Assembly: GCF_002742335.1 (NCBI RefSeq)
Contig: NZ_MDGR01000007.1
Span: 3,042,501 to 3,106,500, forward strand
Direction of reading: 5' to 3'
DNA: 64,000 nt
Origin: Reichenbachiella sp. 5M10
GTDB taxonomy: Bacteria > Bacteroidota > Bacteroidia > Cytophagales > Cyclobacteriaceae
Shown here: piece by piece, positions 18,455 to 29,437 of the stretch
How positions within the stretch are numbered: position 1 is the first letter of the stretch
Layout of the letters: the number at the start of each line of letters is the position of its first letter
Position numbers and translations under genes: made by a program
Notes under the pieces: model-generated
The model's database searches: none
Seen by the model: the letters and a program-made list of their open reading frames with translations, nothing else
What the model was told of the DNA's origin: nothing

Positions 18455-21079
18455 TTAGTCCTCACAGACGATTAATTCATACTCATTTCCTCTATATGCT
18501 TCCGAGCGGATCTTATTGCCGGCATAATCATAATACACAACTACATAATAGTCCGCTTCCGCAAAACGCTTTTCGGCAAAATAGATGTTTTTCTCAGCAC
18601 TCCCTAGGTTGTATATGTCATTGAACACAGGTGGAATCACCAAGCCCAAGGTACTGTGATACACCCCGTACAGATTATCTACACGGATTTCGATGGTTTG
18701 ACCTCCTGCTACCTTACTCAAAAAATCGTATCCATCGATGCGATCTATATGTACCAACTCATCATAGACATTGCGAACAAGCCATCTTCCCTCCTCCTGG
18801 GCGAGAAAGGCACTGTCCGTCCAATACACAATCTGGTCATAGCGCCCCTCCACCAAGGTATGGTTGTGATCATCTAGGATTCCATATCCCCCCTCTGTTT
18901 TGACCACATACAGAGCGTCGCTGTAGACTCTGATCTTCTCCTCATACTCTAGATTGAGCAAGATACGCTCCGTAAAATTGTATGCTCCAAACTTGCCACG
19001 GTACAACACATCTGCAACACCATCTTTGGCCTCCATGATCGCATCATAGCGCACACGCATGATTGGTCGCCCTTTTTCGTCCACTGCACCGTATTGTCCA
19101 TCACGCTTGACCGAAAACACCGAGTCTGCAATAAACCCCAATTCGTCATAGCTCTCCGCAAACAACAACTCCCCGTCACCATAGAGGTATTGCTTCCCAT
19201 TGCGCTTGATCACCAGATAATGTACCCCCAAGCGGCGACTCGAACTCAAAGCTTGGATGTATTCACCCTCTTGTACATCGATCACCTTTTTGTTAGGAAA
19301 AATCGCCATCCCCTGATTGTCTCGAAATACAATGACCATGTCTTCTCCTATCAACTTCACTGAATCCACATTGAGTATGGGTTCGTCATGGATGTTTTTG
19401 TTGTACACTGCCCACTTTTCAGCTTGTCTGAGCCCTAGCCATTCGTAGTTCTGCAACACATCATCGTAGACCGCCTCTGTCAGCTGATCATCTTGCTGAT
19501 CGTAGATATAGTAGCCCTGAGCCGTCCGAAACGTCCAAGTCTCATAGACAGTATTGATACTCACGCTGGAGTCTGGACTCAGTACTCGCAAATGCTCGTC
19601 TAGAAGTGTCTCATAATCTGACGTATACCCAACAATGTGCTTGTCATTGATTAGTTCCACTTCTTCGTACTTCAAATCAATCTTCTTTTCATTGGTCAAA
19701 ATTTGGTGAAGATTGGTTACACCAAAAACCCCATCTTGTTCGACCACCCAAAACGGTCCTTCCATGTAAATATCATCATATGCTGGATCCAAGTATATTT
19801 CCCCTGTGATACTGACCAGACCCATTTTACCATTTTCTCTAAACGCCACCAACTGCTGATTGAGCACAGTGACCTCCTCGTATCGATTTGGTAAAATCAC
19901 GTCACCCGTTTTGTATATCGCTCCCTTCATTCCGTTTTCGCTGATACACAGTACACCGGAGCCTAGGTCCTTGTACGAATCGATAAACCCCTGATAGATC
20001 ACCGTCCCTTCACGGTTGATCAACGAGAACACATTGTTTTGCTTCACTTCCAAAATCTGCTCGGTGACATTGCCACAGAGGTAGTCCAAACTAATGTCCT
20101 CATAAGGCCCTCCCAAAAATTCATTCCCATCCACGTCATAAAAAGCATACTCCCCCTCAAAATAAAACGGATAGAGTACCTGTTGATTGAGAAGTTCTAA
20201 GCGTGCAACCGAATCCATAAACTGCTGGTACACTTGCTGATTGAAAGGTTTGAGTTTGGAAGCATCCAACCCCACCGTATGATACAGTAAGCCTAAGGCT
20301 CGACGTGTCAATTTGTTATTGTGGTAGGAATTAATAAATTCCAATATCTGACCCTCTTCCAGTCCTGCAACTCTCTTGTCATATATCTTTTGTTCGACCA
20401 CAGAGCGATAGGGAGTATTGGGAAACTCAATCAAAAAATCTTCCAGCTCAGCCAAAGCATTGGATCTGGTTTTGGCCTCATAGGCCAAAGTTTCGAACCG
20501 ACGCTTGGCGATGAGGTACTGTGCTGCATCAGGGTATTGCTTGATGAAATCTTCATAAGCTTGCCAATCCCCTTGTCTCTCCGCTGCTGCAAAAGCCAGC
20601 TCGTCGCGCCGGGTCTTTGCCTCAGGCACTTCTACCGCATCCGAATAGTGTGAAATAAAGAAAGCATATGCCGTCAACTCATCCCTCTCACGTGCACGAC
20701 CATATGCCACACTATCGATCCTTGTCTTGGCCCCATCAAAATCATCTGGCGTCAAATCCGCCTTGTCTATCTCATCACTGTGATCTTCGGTACGGTCAGG
20801 AAGCAAATCTATGGCATGCAAAATATAATCATGGGCTACATCCACGTCGCGGTTGTCATAAGCCTCCGCGACATACAGCTGTGCGTATGCATAAAAAACC
20901 AGCGGGTTCAATGTATCCTTTTCGTACGATCGTTCTAGGTATGCTTCTGCCTTCTCAAACTCTTCCTTTTCGATTGCCCGCAAGGCCTGTTTGGATCGAT
21001 CTGCCCAAAGCAACTGCGCACAAAACATCAGCACCCACAGGACTGCATTGGTTTTCATCAAGAATTTTCGTCTGGTCAT
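18455..21079 (-). CDS. Exported WG-repeat protein with N-terminal TPR-like region
   Basis: 874 residues. The N-terminus has an anchor or signal (residues 8-26, MKTNAVLWVLMFCAQLLWA); Met8 may be the true start. About residues 30-290 are helical and TPR-like (EEFEKAEAYLERSYEKDTLN and several paired helices). From about residue 310 on come WG (KWG-type) beta repeats, with units such as SENGMKGAIYKTG, RENGKMGLVSITGEI, EQDGVFGVTN, KRDGQYGAVDEKG and TEGGYGILDDHN. WG proteins are probably surface or periplasmic and protein-binding, but no activity is known. It is convergent with tpx and divergent from the methyltransferase. Confidence 0.85.
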   Translation of the reverse strand: MTRRKFLMKTNAVLWVLMFCAQLLWADRSKQALRAIEKEEFEKAEAYLERSYEKDTLNPLVFYAYAQLYVAEAYDNRDVDVAHDYILHAIDLLPDRTEDHSDEIDKADLTPDDFDGAKTRIDSVAYGRARERDELTAYAFFISHYSDAVEVPEAKTRRDELAFAAAERQGDWQAYEDFIKQYPDAAQYLIAKRRFETLAYEAKTRSNALAELEDFLIEFPNTPYRSVVEQKIYDKRVAGLEEGQILEFINSYHNNKLTRRALGLLYHTVGLDASKLKPFNQQVYQQFMDSVARLELLNQQVLYPFYFEGEYAFYDVDGNEFLGGPYEDISLDYLCGNVTEQILEVKQNNVFSLINREGTVIYQGFIDSYKDLGSGVLCISENGMKGAIYKTGDVILPNRYEEVTVLNQQLVAFRENGKMGLVSITGEIYLDPAYDDIYMEGPFWVVEQDGVFGVTNLHQILTNEKKIDLKYEEVELINDKHIVGYTSDYETLLDEHLRVLSPDSSVSINTVYETWTFRTAQGYYIYDQQDDQLTEAVYDDVLQNYEWLGLRQAEKWAVYNKNIHDEPILNVDSVKLIGEDMVIVFRDNQGMAIFPNKKVIDVQEGEYIQALSSSRRLGVHYLVIKRNGKQYLYGDGELLFAESYDELGFIADSVFSVKRDGQYGAVDEKGRPIMRVRYDAIMEAKDGVADVLYRGKFGAYNFTERILLNLEYEEKIRVYSDALYVVKTEGGYGILDDHNHTLVEGRYDQIVYWTDSAFLAQEEGRWLVRNVYDELVHIDRIDGYDFLSKVAGGQTIEIRVDNLYGVYHSTLGLVIPPVFNDIYNLGSAEKNIYFAEKRFAEADYYVVVYYDYAGNKIRSEAYRGNEYELIVCED

Positions 21080-21208
21080 TATGCGAAAATAATCATTTCG
21101 GAGGAACCCAATTCATGCCCAAGACAAATCAAAGGGAAATGAACACATGAAGACACCACCTCCCATACACGAATACGGTCTCCCCATAGGATATACCAAT
21201 AGTCCACC

Positions 21209-21216
21209 TATTTTTG
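21209..21216 (+). promoter_or_regulatory. Candidate -7 box for the methyltransferase gene
   Basis: TATTTTTG fits TAnnTTTG and lies 20 bases before the ATG at 21236, an ideal position. No clear -33 element. Confidence 0.4.
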
Positions 21217-21235
21217 TCCAAAGACACCACTCTAT

Positions 21236-21844
21236 ATGGACATACAACAACTCAACAAAGAACTCGGGAACATTGACCTCTACCTTTTGGACCATTTACT
21301 CAAAGGACATGTATTACCTGATGCCAACATCCTAGATGCAGGATGCGGTGAAGGTCGAAACTTGATCTACTTCCTCAACAACAGGTATCAAGTCTATGGC
21401 ATAGACCAAAACCCTGACGCTATCCGCATGCTCCAATTCATCGTAGGAGCCAACTACGCACCCTACGACAAGGAAAGGTTCACTACGGGCGATATAGCAG
21501 ATATGCCCTACGCAGACCAAAGTTTCGAACTAGTGATCTCCAGTGCAGTACTGCATTTCTGCCCAAGCGACGAGGTATTTTGGTCAGCCATCCAAGAAAT
21601 GACCCGTGTACTCAAGCCAGGAGGCACGCTCTTCATCCGGATGACTTCCGACGTAGGACTCAACTTAGAACCGAGTGCGTCAGCACAACACCTCCTACCG
21701 GACGGCAGCCTACGCTACTTGATCGACTCCTCCAAAATCGAACATCTTACAAGTAGATTTGGCTATGAACACATAGAGCCTATCAAAACTGTCGTGGTAG
21801 ATCAAATGCGAAGTATGGCAACCCTTGTCCTAAGAAAAAACTAA
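21236..21844 (+). CDS. Class I SAM-dependent methyltransferase
   Basis: 202 residues. The Rossmann fold is complete: motif I NILDAGCGEGRNLIYF (about residues 33-48), the acidic end of beta 2 VYGIDQNPDAI, a DIADMPYADQSFELVIS segment with motif II, and motif III RVLKPGGTLFIRM. The closest group is the UbiE/Methyltransf_11 type acting on small molecules, but the substrate cannot be inferred. There is no signal peptide. It is monocistronic or leads into the DUF6089 gene 101 bases downstream, which has its own promoter. Confidence 0.88.
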   Translation: MDIQQLNKELGNIDLYLLDHLLKGHVLPDANILDAGCGEGRNLIYFLNNRYQVYGIDQNPDAIRMLQFIVGANYAPYDKERFTTGDIADMPYADQSFELVISSAVLHFCPSDEVFWSAIQEMTRVLKPGGTLFIRMTSDVGLNLEPSASAQHLLPDGSLRYLIDSSKIEHLTSRFGYEHIEPIKTVVVDQMRSMATLVLRKN

Positions 21845-21919
21845 ATCGATCTGCACGCTTGGCATCAATAATTTGTAATATTACTATCCTATCCACCGCT
21901 GAATCTTATGGGTATTCCA

Positions 21920-21927
21920 TAATTTTG
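21920..21927 (+). promoter_or_regulatory. Candidate -7 box for the DUF6089/DUF4159 pair
   Basis: TAATTTTG fits TAnnTTTG, 19 bases before the ATG at 21946. No clear -33 element. Confidence 0.4.
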
Positions 21928-21945
21928 ATGGGCTAATAGATAGAT

Positions 21946-22866
21946 ATGCTTCGGACAATTCTTTTTTCAATACTCCTACTCACTTCACTGACAGGGAAAT
22001 CGCAGAATTTCTTCGATTGGCAGTACCATGATCGGTATTTCTCTGTGTTTGCAGGGACAGGGTGGACGGGCTATGTGGGAGACTTGACCAATGGTAAACC
22101 CTTCACTTCGGGACTCTCGCACTTCAACATCGGAGCAGAGGCCCGACTCTACTCTAGAATCGCCGCACGCGTACAATACACGGTATACAAACTTGAAGGC
22201 AGTGACAAAAATGCGGCAGACAGTTCCTACAACAGGCAACGCAACCTCTCCTTTCACTCAGTCAATCACGAGTGGCAAGCACAGATGGTCTACTACCTGT
22301 TCAAATACAACAAAAAATACTACAAGAGAAGACCCTACGAGCCCTATGTTGCCATTGGTGTAGGCCAAACCTTCTTCAACCCAAAAGCAGATCTGTACGA
22401 TACACAAGCTGACAAAATCAAAACCTACCCTCTACGAGACTACCGTACCGAAACAGACTCTTACGGCAAGGCGGCTTGGATCATCCCTGTCGATTTGGGT
22501 GTCAAACTCGCCATCAATGAATTCATGAATCTGGGAGTAGATGCGGGCTACCGTTTTGCCTTTACGGGCTATCTCGACGATGTACACGGCGACTATGCCG
22601 ACCCCAATGGTGACGGTACAGGCTACCCAGATGGCACCATCTCTTCTTCACTCAGCAATCGCAAATTTGAGAGTGACGTATACATCATCAACCAAGAAGC
22701 GTTTGACGAATTGATCCCAGGAGCACAACGGGGCAATGGTAAGTTTGACTCTTACTTTATGCTCAATTTCAACTTGGAAATCTATCTACCCAAAGACGTC
22801 TTTCGTTCCAAGAAAGGAAGAGGTCGAAAGGGCAAGATACTAGGCAAACCAGGAGCATATGACTGA
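21946..22866 (+). CDS. DUF6089-family outer-membrane beta-barrel-like protein
   Basis: 306 residues. It has a signal peptide (MLRTILFSILLLTSLTGKSQ). The mature part alternates aromatic and glycine residues as in outer-membrane beta strands: YFSVFAGTGWTGYVGDLTNG, LSHFNIGAEARLYSRIAARV, YEPYVAIGVGQTFFNPKADL, PVDLGVKLAINEFMNLGVDA and the final SYFMLNFNLEIYLPK. This matches the DUF6089 family found in Bacteroidota, whose role is not known. The last 20 residues are Lys/Arg/Gly-rich (KKGRGRKGKILGKPG). It overlaps the DUF4159 gene by 8 bases, so the two are co-translated. Confidence 0.8.
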   Translation: MLRTILFSILLLTSLTGKSQNFFDWQYHDRYFSVFAGTGWTGYVGDLTNGKPFTSGLSHFNIGAEARLYSRIAARVQYTVYKLEGSDKNAADSSYNRQRNLSFHSVNHEWQAQMVYYLFKYNKKYYKRRPYEPYVAIGVGQTFFNPKADLYDTQADKIKTYPLRDYRTETDSYGKAAWIIPVDLGVKLAINEFMNLGVDAGYRFAFTGYLDDVHGDYADPNGDGTGYPDGTISSSLSNRKFESDVYIINQEAFDELIPGAQRGNGKFDSYFMLNFNLEIYLPKDVFRSKKGRGRKGKILGKPGAYD

Positions 22867-23524
22867 TCTTAAACGTATATTTTTACTCGTCCTATGGACT
22901 AGCGCTTGTAGCACAGCCCTTCTTGCTCAAAACAAAATCCAAATCGCCAAAGTCAAATACAACGGAGGCGGGGACTGGTACGGCAACAAAACCGCCCTAC
23001 CCAATCTGGCAGTATTCTGCAACCAACAGCTCCACACCAACCTCGATACCGAGGATGAAGTTGTAGAAATCGGCAGCCCAGACCTCTTTCTCTATCCCTA
23101 CACCTACCTGACCGGTCACGGCAACATTGTACTCTCACCCCATGAGGCAGAAAACCTTAGAAACTACTTGATCTCTGGGGGATTCTTGCATATCGACGAC
23201 AATTATGGATTGGACCCATTTATTCGTTTGGAAATGAAAAAGGTATTTCCAGGATTGGAATTCGTGGAGCTCCCTCCGGACCACCCGATCTACCAACAAA
23301 AATTCAAATTCCCGAATGGGCTACCCAAAATCCACGAACACGACGGCAAGCCAGCACAGGGCTTTGGAATCATCCATGAAGGTCGGCTGGTATGCTTCTA
23401 CTCCTATGAATCGGATCTAGGCAACGGCTGGGAAGACCAATCCATTTACAACGATCCCGAAAGCGTACGACTCAAAGCTCTTCAAATGGGGGCCAACATC
23501 ATCAGCTATGCATTCATGCAGTAG
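22859..23524 (+). CDS. Exported DUF4159 protein
   Basis: 221 residues with an N-terminal signal (residues 1-23, ending TALLAQ). The DUF4159 domain fills the rest: IQIAKVKYNGGGDWYGNKTA, LPNLAVFCNQQLHT, FLYPYTYLTGHGNIVLSPHE, NYLISGGFLHIDDNYGLDPF, FPGLEFVELPPDHPIY and GRLVCFYSYESDLGNGWED. The fold resembles glutamine-amidotransferase-like ThuA domains, and it often lies near BatA/MoxR operons; no such genes are here. It overlaps the DUF6089 gene by 8 bases, which suggests the two products work together in the envelope. It converges with the aldose epimerase gene with no gap. Confidence 0.85.
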   Translation: MTDLKRIFLLVLWTSACSTALLAQNKIQIAKVKYNGGGDWYGNKTALPNLAVFCNQQLHTNLDTEDEVVEIGSPDLFLYPYTYLTGHGNIVLSPHEAENLRNYLISGGFLHIDDNYGLDPFIRLEMKKVFPGLEFVELPPDHPIYQQKFKFPNGLPKIHEHDGKPAQGFGIIHEGRLVCFYSYESDLGNGWEDQSIYNDPESVRLKALQMGANIISYAFMQ

Positions 23525-24469
23525 CTAGCGGTTCTGGGCCTTGATCCCAAACATGAAGTGACATTTTTCTCCCTGAGACAATACCACCAACCCTTCTCCT
23601 GTATTGAAAGCATTGGGTGGACATGACACAGGCTCCACAGCCAATTGATGACGGGTATCAGGAGAATAGATTTGGCAGTAACCATAGCTTTTGTCTTGCC
23701 ATAGCTGCAGTTCCAAAGCATTGGAAGTATCATACATCGACACCACAAATGGCCCTGCTCCTCCATCCACTACAGCAAAACAATCGTCCAAGGCACAACT
23801 CCCCATACTACTCGCGACCTCAAAACCATGAGTGTCAGACACAGCATTGCCTACCAATGAAGAAATGCGCTTAGCCGCTCCTATCTGCAATTCTACCTGG
23901 GATAGCCCTTGATCAAATTGAAAATAGGGATGCCACCCATCTCCAATAGGCAGAGTAGAGTATCCTGTATTTTCAACTTGAGTACCGAAAGACACTCCGT
24001 CCTCTCCGTACACTACCTCTATCATCACGCGATAAGCAAACGGGTAACCTGTTTCTGTCCCGAGATAGTCATAACCCAAAACAAGTTTGCATTCGGTATC
24101 CCCGTCTATGGTCTCAATCACTTCAAAAGGTTTGTTGTGCAACAATGCATGCAAATTATTGTTTCTATCGATCTCGTTGATATACATCTGATAGCTCTGT
24201 CCCTCAAACTCATAACGGCCGGCCGTGAGCCGATTGGGAAAAGGGGACAATTTAGACCCTTTGAACTTGAAATGATGCGTCTTCATGACTTCCTCTTCAC
24301 TGCGGTACCCATCCACATAGGACACCAAATCACCTTGCTGATTTTTCACCACAAAATCGTTGATACCCGCACCAAACCCTGTCAAAATCTCGACATACTC
24401 TAATGTATCTCTATGGATCAACCTATACGCCTCGAACCTCCCTATTGGAGCCTTTTTCACTTCATACAT
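23525..24469 (-). CDS. Aldose 1-epimerase
   Basis: 314 residues, full length. It interconverts alpha and beta anomers of hexoses. Signs are LSPFPNRLTAGRYEFEGQSY with the conserved Asn-Arg, NNLHALLHNKPF containing the first catalytic-region histidine, IGDGWHPYFQF with the proton-donor histidine, and the C-terminal AVEPVSCPPNAFNTGEGL with the catalytic glutamate. No signal peptide, so it is cytoplasmic. Substrate range (galactose, glucose or other) cannot be read. It abuts the convergent DUF4159 gene exactly. The TPR gene lies 126 bases upstream on the same strand. Confidence 0.92.
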   Translation of the reverse strand: MYEVKKAPIGRFEAYRLIHRDTLEYVEILTGFGAGINDFVVKNQQGDLVSYVDGYRSEEEVMKTHHFKFKGSKLSPFPNRLTAGRYEFEGQSYQMYINEIDRNNNLHALLHNKPFEVIETIDGDTECKLVLGYDYLGTETGYPFAYRVMIEVVYGEDGVSFGTQVENTGYSTLPIGDGWHPYFQFDQGLSQVELQIGAAKRISSLVGNAVSDTHGFEVASSMGSCALDDCFAVVDGGAGPFVVSMYDTSNALELQLWQDKSYGYCQIYSPDTRHQLAVEPVSCPPNAFNTGEGLVVLSQGEKCHFMFGIKAQNR

Positions 24470-24595
24470 ATGCCTTGATTTTAATACCCGTATTTTTTAC
24501 GCTTTACTACTAAAGCGAATCTAAAACATTAGAGAGAATGTATTGTACTCTTCTCTACTAAATCAACATGAAACGTTTGCCAAATTCTGGATACT

Positions 24596-25831
24596 CTAAA
24601 AGCAAACTTTATCCATCGGCTTCTCTGCACGTTCTTCACCCATTTCGATGGCTTTTCTAAAAGTCAAACAAGCTTCATTGTCATTGTTGTACTTCATGTA
24701 AGCCAAGCCCATGTTGTAGTACACCGAACCATCTGGGCCCGCATTGTCCAAAAACCGTTGGTAATATTTAATCGCATAGTTATAATCCGCCAACTCCTGA
24801 TAGGCATTGGCAATCAATACATAATTGCGTGTGAGCGAATTGTCTGTATATACCGAAGAATTGAAATCCTTGATCGCTCCTTTATAGTTCTTCAATTTGG
24901 ACTTGACAATCCCCCGATTCATCAAGTCACTGGCATTGTCTGCTTTGATCATTAGGGCCGAATCATAGTCCAACAATGCTCCTTCATACTCTCCTTTTTG
25001 AAACTTGTCAAAAGCACGTTTGGAATAGGCTTTCGCAAAATCCCCTTTTCCAAACAAAATCTTGTTGATTTCATCACGCTCATCCTCGTCGACCAAAAAG
25101 CTCAAATTATACAAAGCGTTGCGGTGGTGAGGATTGATTTTCAAAGCCTTTCGATAATCTGCGATGGCCCCTTCCTTGTCTCCCCTATCCAAGCGAAACA
25201 TCCCTCGGTAAACATAGTAGTTAGGGTCGTGTTCGTTGAGTTCGATTGCCTTGTCAAAATCCAACATAGCCGGCGTATTGTAGCCCATTTTCTCATAGGT
25301 CAATGCTCGGTGCACATAGATGTCTGCCTTCATCTCACTCACTGTAGAAATACCCGATAGGCGCAGCTCTCCATCTTCTTCGTAACTCACTCCTTTGAAT
25401 AGCAATGCCTTCGTCTCTAGTTTTTCAACATTATTGATGAGATAAGTAAAATCCTGAGCCGCTTGGGTATAGTTTTTCCTTTTGTAATAGATCAACGCTC
25501 GCTTAAAAAGCGCCGCATGGTTTTTCGGATCTAACTTGAGGGTGGCTTCATAATCAGCCAAAGCCCCCATATCATCACCCTCCAGCTCTTTGGCCTGTCC
25601 ACGGACGATATACAAATCCGCCATACTTGGAGCCAAGTGCACTGCACTATCATAGTATATGACACCTAGTTCGTATTGGCCATTGGTTACTGCCAGATTC
25701 CCCTTTTTGTAATATTGGTCGGAGGCCTCCTCTTTATCTTTTTGGCTCTCGTATGGTGCGGTTTCTTGAGACCATGCCGTCACGACAGATAGCATCAAAA
25801 CCAAGTTCAGTAGTAATTGCGTTTTTTTCAT
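24596..25831 (-). CDS. Exported TPR-repeat protein
   Basis: 411 residues with a signal peptide (MKKTQLLLNLVLMLSVVTAW, cut before SQE). The rest is a chain of about nine to ten TPR units, for example ADLYIVRGQAKELEGDDMGA, NHAALFKRALIYYKRKNYTQ, HRNALYNLSFLVDEDE and GSVYYNMGLAYMKYNNDNEA. It is therefore a periplasmic helical scaffold. No partner can be named; the neighbours (aldose epimerase, tyrS) are not informative. Confidence 0.88.
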   Translation of the reverse strand: MKKTQLLLNLVLMLSVVTAWSQETAPYESQKDKEEASDQYYKKGNLAVTNGQYELGVIYYDSAVHLAPSMADLYIVRGQAKELEGDDMGALADYEATLKLDPKNHAALFKRALIYYKRKNYTQAAQDFTYLINNVEKLETKALLFKGVSYEEDGELRLSGISTVSEMKADIYVHRALTYEKMGYNTPAMLDFDKAIELNEHDPNYYVYRGMFRLDRGDKEGAIADYRKALKINPHHRNALYNLSFLVDEDERDEINKILFGKGDFAKAYSKRAFDKFQKGEYEGALLDYDSALMIKADNASDLMNRGIVKSKLKNYKGAIKDFNSSVYTDNSLTRNYVLIANAYQELADYNYAIKYYQRFLDNAGPDGSVYYNMGLAYMKYNNDNEACLTFRKAIEMGEERAEKPMDKVCF

Positions 25832-25961
25832 ACCCTATTCGTTTAATCTCATCGCCGGTTGAATACGGTGAATTTTGCAATCCGAAAAATAACAATTCCA
25901 TCTGTTATAAATTATTTTTTGGCTTAATTATAAATCCCTATCCAAACATATTTTTTACTTC

Positions 25962-25969
25962 TATCTTTG
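25962..25969 (+). promoter_or_regulatory. Candidate -7 box for tyrS
   Basis: TATCTTTG fits TAnnTTTG, 45-52 bases before the ATG at 26014. No standard -33 element seen. Confidence 0.35.
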
Positions 25970-26013
25970 CCTGCTCAGAACCTCAAGAATAGTTACAGAA
26001 TATTATTAGAATA

Positions 26014-27300
26014 ATGATAAAAGACTTTGTAGAAGAATTGACATGGAGAGGCATGATCCATGATATGATGCCAGGAGTACAAGAGCAAATGAATAAAGAA
26101 GTGATCTCAGCCTACATTGGTTTCGACCCGACTGCTGACTCACTCCACATTGGGCATTTGGTTCAGATCATGACCTTAGTACATCTACAAAGATCGGGAC
26201 ACAAACCCCTGGCGCTAGTTGGTGGAGCAACTGGCATGGTCGGTGACCCATCGGGCAAATCTGCTGAAAGAAACCTACTCTCTGAGGACATTCTCAATCA
26301 CAACCTTGCATGTGTCAAACAGCAATTGGAGCAATTCTTAGATTTCGACTGTGGTGAAAATTCTGCTGAAGTGGTCAACAACTACGACTGGTTCAAAGAC
26401 TTCAACTTCCTTGATTTCATCCGAGATGTAGGCAAGCACATCTCCATCAACTATATGCTAGCCAAAGACTCTGTCAAAACGAGATTGGAATCAGGCATGT
26501 CCTTTACAGAATTCACCTACCAACTGGTACAGGGCTATGACTTCTACTGGCTCAACCAAAACAAAAATTGTAAAGTACAACTCGGCGGATCGGACCAATG
26601 GGGCAACATCGTGACGGGCACAGAGCTGATTCGTCGAAAAGCACAAGGAGAGGCATGGGCCATCACTACACCACTCATCCGCAAGGCTGACGGCACCAAG
26701 TTTGGTAAGACTGCTGGTGGCAACATCTGGTTGGACAAAGACCGCACTTCACCCTACGAGTTTTACCAATACTGGCTCAACTCATCAGACGAAGATGCTG
26801 AAAACTATGTTCGTATTTTCACGCTGATGAGCAAAGAAGAAATAGAGGCACTCATCGCTGAACACAAAGAAGCTCCTCACCAACGAAAACTACAAAAAGT
26901 ATTGGGGGAGGAAATCACAGTTCGAGTACACTCGCGTCAAGACTTTGACATGGCTGTCAAAGCCTCCAACATCCTCTTTGGCAAGTCCACCTCTGAGGAT
27001 CTAGAGTCTCTCGATGAGAAGACACTATTGGCGGTGTTTGAGGGTGTACCTCAGGCGACCATCAGTAAAAGCGAGTATACCGCATTGGAAAACGTGACAG
27101 ACCTGCTCTCCGAGGCGAGCCAAGGGGTAGTATTCCCCTCCAAAGGAGAGGCAAGACGCATGATCAAAGGCGGTGGAGTCAGCATCAACAAAAACAAAGT
27201 CGAGTCTGCAGAACAAAGTGTCGCTTTCAAACTGCTCAACGACAAATATTTGCTTGCGCAAAAAGGAAAAAAGAACTACTACTTGATTACCATCGAGTAA
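26014..27300 (+). CDS. tyrS: Tyrosyl-tRNA synthetase
   Basis: 428 residues, full length. It charges tRNA-Tyr. The class I HIGH motif is in [12 protein letters not shown] near residue 45 and the KMSKS-equivalent is KFGKTAGG near residue 230. Also present are [27 protein letters not shown] and [12 protein letters not shown] (tyrosine pocket), and [11 protein letters not shown]. The C-terminal S4-like RNA-binding domain begins about residue 355 with [19 protein letters not shown]. The DUF255 gene follows after 45 bases on the same strand. Nothing unusual. Confidence 0.98.
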   Translation: MIKDFVEELTWRGMIHDMMPGVQEQMNKEVISAYIGFDPTADSLHIGHLVQIMTLVHLQRSGHKPLALVGGATGMVGDPSGKSAERNLLSEDILNHNLACVKQQLEQFLDFDCGENSAEVVNNYDWFKDFNFLDFIRDVGKHISINYMLAKDSVKTRLESGMSFTEFTYQLVQGYDFYWLNQNKNCKVQLGGSDQWGNIVTGTELIRRKAQGEAWAITTPLIRKADGTKFGKTAGGNIWLDKDRTSPYEFYQYWLNSSDEDAENYVRIFTLMSKEEIEALIAEHKEAPHQRKLQKVLGEEITVRVHSRQDFDMAVKASNILFGKSTSEDLESLDEKTLLAVFEGVPQATISKSEYTALENVTDLLSEASQGVVFPSKGEARRMIKGGGVSINKNKVESAEQSVAFKLLNDKYLLAQKGKKNYYLITIE

Positions 27301-27345
27301 CAACATACATACCGGGATCCAACGATTCCTAAACTGTACGGGATT

Positions 27346-29433
27346 ATGAAACACATCACACAAATAGGATTGGCGACAATCCTATTTTTATATGCCTGCA
27401 ATGCACCTATGGAACAAAAACATACGCACACCAACGCACTGATCGACGAGACCAGCCCCTACCTCCTCCAGCATGCTCACAATCCCGTAGATTGGAACCC
27501 TTGGGGTGAAAAAGCTCTCGCAGAGGCACAATCTAATAATCAACTTATCGTCGTGAGTATCGGCTATGCAGCCTGCCACTGGTGTCATGTAATGGAGCAC
27601 GAATCATTCGAAGACAGCCTCGTAGCGGCTCAAATGAACCAAAACTTCGTTTCCATCAAGGTAGATAGAGAAGAGCGCCCTGACATAGATCAGATCTATA
27701 TGAATGCTGCCCAACTACTCACAGGGCAAGGAGGCTGGCCACTCAATGTCATCGCCCTGCCTGACGGAAGACCGGTATTTGCAGGCACTTACTTTCCCAA
27801 AGAAAACTGGCTCAAAGTACTCGACTACTTTTCTAACATCTACCAAAACGATCCCCAAAAGCTGATCGATCAAGCAGAGAAAGTCACCGAAGGGATTGTC
27901 CAAAACGAGATACCTACCTTCAACGAATCGGGCAGTTCCTATTCCAAAGAAAATGCCAAAGCCATAGCTGACACATTACTCCAATCCATCGACCCCATTT
28001 ACGGCGGCAAAAAAGGAGCCCCGAAGTTCCCCATGCCGACCAACTACGAATACCTCCTAGCAGAGAGCTACTACAGGAAGGACACAGAAGTCACAGAAGC
28101 CCTCCGCACTACCCTCAACAGAATGGCTGATGGCGGCATCTACGACCACCTCGGCGGTGGATTTGCGCGCTACTCCGTAGATGCCACCTGGACTGTACCG
28201 CATTTCGAAAAGATGCTCTACGACAATGCCCAACTCATTAGCCTCTACAGCCATGCCTACCAGTATTTTGGTGATGACCGATACAAGCAGACCGTCATTG
28301 AAACCATCGCATTTTGCAACCGCGAACTCAAAGACTCCTTCGGAGGCTATCACTCATCCCTCGACGCAGACAGTGATGGAGAAGAAGGCAAGTTCTATGT
28401 CTGGGACGACAAAGAGATAGACAGCCTCCTGCAGGACCGAGCCTTGATATTCAAGACCTACTACGGCATCACGCCAAAAGGAAACTTTGAAGGCAAGAAC
28501 ATTCTTGAGCGCAAATCGTCCCTCACAAGCTTAGCTGATGATTTCGGACTATCAGAAGCTCAAGTCTCGACCATACTCGATGAATCCAAACAAACACTCA
28601 TGGCAGCTCGTGACCAACGCGTACGTCCCGCATTGGATGACAAAGTCTTGACCTCATGGAATGGACTCATGATCACTGCCCTCGTCGACGCTTATTTTGC
28701 ACTAGGTGACGAGACCTACCTAGAAAATGCCCTGACCACCGGAACGTTCTTATGGGACCAACAACTTTTCGATTCCAACCGGATACACCGTAATTTCAAG
28801 AATGGAAAATCCAACATACACGGATTTTTGGATGACTATGCCTTCAGTATCTTGGCATTCATCAAACTGTACGAAGCGACCTTTGACGAAAAGTGGCTCT
28901 ACAAAGCCGACGAACTCAAAGGGTTCGTCAACGAGCACTTCCTCGATCTCGAAACCCAAATGTACTACTACACCTCAGACACTGATGAAAAACTGATCGC
29001 TCGCAAAATGGAACTCTCAGACAATGTCATCCCTTCCTCCAATTCTGCCATGGCTCAAGCCTTGGCACTCCTTGGGCAGTATTTCTACAACGAAGAGGAC
29101 ATCCATCACGCACAGCAGATGCTTGCCAACAGCGAAGAGAATTTTCGCAATTACCCCTATTTTTATAGCAATTGGGCACGACTTTACAACCTCCTCGGTG
29201 AGACACATTATGAGATCGCCATCGTAGGTGCAAATGCAGCAGCCAAACGAGATGAACTTGCTCGCCACTATCTCCCCAACAAAATCCTATTGGGAGGGCA
29301 AGACGAAGGCTCACTTGACCTATTGGAAGGCAAATTAGCCTTGGGCAATACCTTCATTTATGTTTGTCAAGACAAATCCTGTCAACTCCCCACTCAAGAT
29401 GTCAGACAAGCGCTAAAACAACTCAACCGCTAA
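27346..29433 (+). CDS. DUF255/YyaL family thioredoxin-domain lipoprotein
   Basis: 695 residues. It begins with a lipoprotein signal ([19 protein letters not shown], Cys18), which is less usual because many homologues are cytoplasmic. Residues about 30-190 form the DUF255 thioredoxin-like domain: [20 protein letters not shown], the CxxC in [38 protein letters not shown] and [19 protein letters not shown]. The remainder is an (alpha/alpha)6 barrel like N-acylglucosamine epimerases ([39 protein letters not shown]). The human homologue is SPATA20; the function is unknown. It is followed by a long palindromic terminator shared with the ferritin gene. Confidence 0.9.
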   Translation: MKHITQIGLATILFLYACNAPMEQKHTHTNALIDETSPYLLQHAHNPVDWNPWGEKALAEAQSNNQLIVVSIGYAACHWCHVMEHESFEDSLVAAQMNQNFVSIKVDREERPDIDQIYMNAAQLLTGQGGWPLNVIALPDGRPVFAGTYFPKENWLKVLDYFSNIYQNDPQKLIDQAEKVTEGIVQNEIPTFNESGSSYSKENAKAIADTLLQSIDPIYGGKKGAPKFPMPTNYEYLLAESYYRKDTEVTEALRTTLNRMADGGIYDHLGGGFARYSVDATWTVPHFEKMLYDNAQLISLYSHAYQYFGDDRYKQTVIETIAFCNRELKDSFGGYHSSLDADSDGEEGKFYVWDDKEIDSLLQDRALIFKTYYGITPKGNFEGKNILERKSSLTSLADDFGLSEAQVSTILDESKQTLMAARDQRVRPALDDKVLTSWNGLMITALVDAYFALGDETYLENALTTGTFLWDQQLFDSNRIHRNFKNGKSNIHGFLDDYAFSILAFIKLYEATFDEKWLYKADELKGFVNEHFLDLETQMYYYTSDTDEKLIARKMELSDNVIPSSNSAMAQALALLGQYFYNEEDIHHAQQMLANSEENFRNYPYFYSNWARLYNLLGETHYEIAIVGANAAAKRDELARHYLPNKILLGGQDEGSLDLLEGKLALGNTFIYVCQDKSCQLPTQDVRQALKQLNR

Positions 29434-29437
29434 GAAC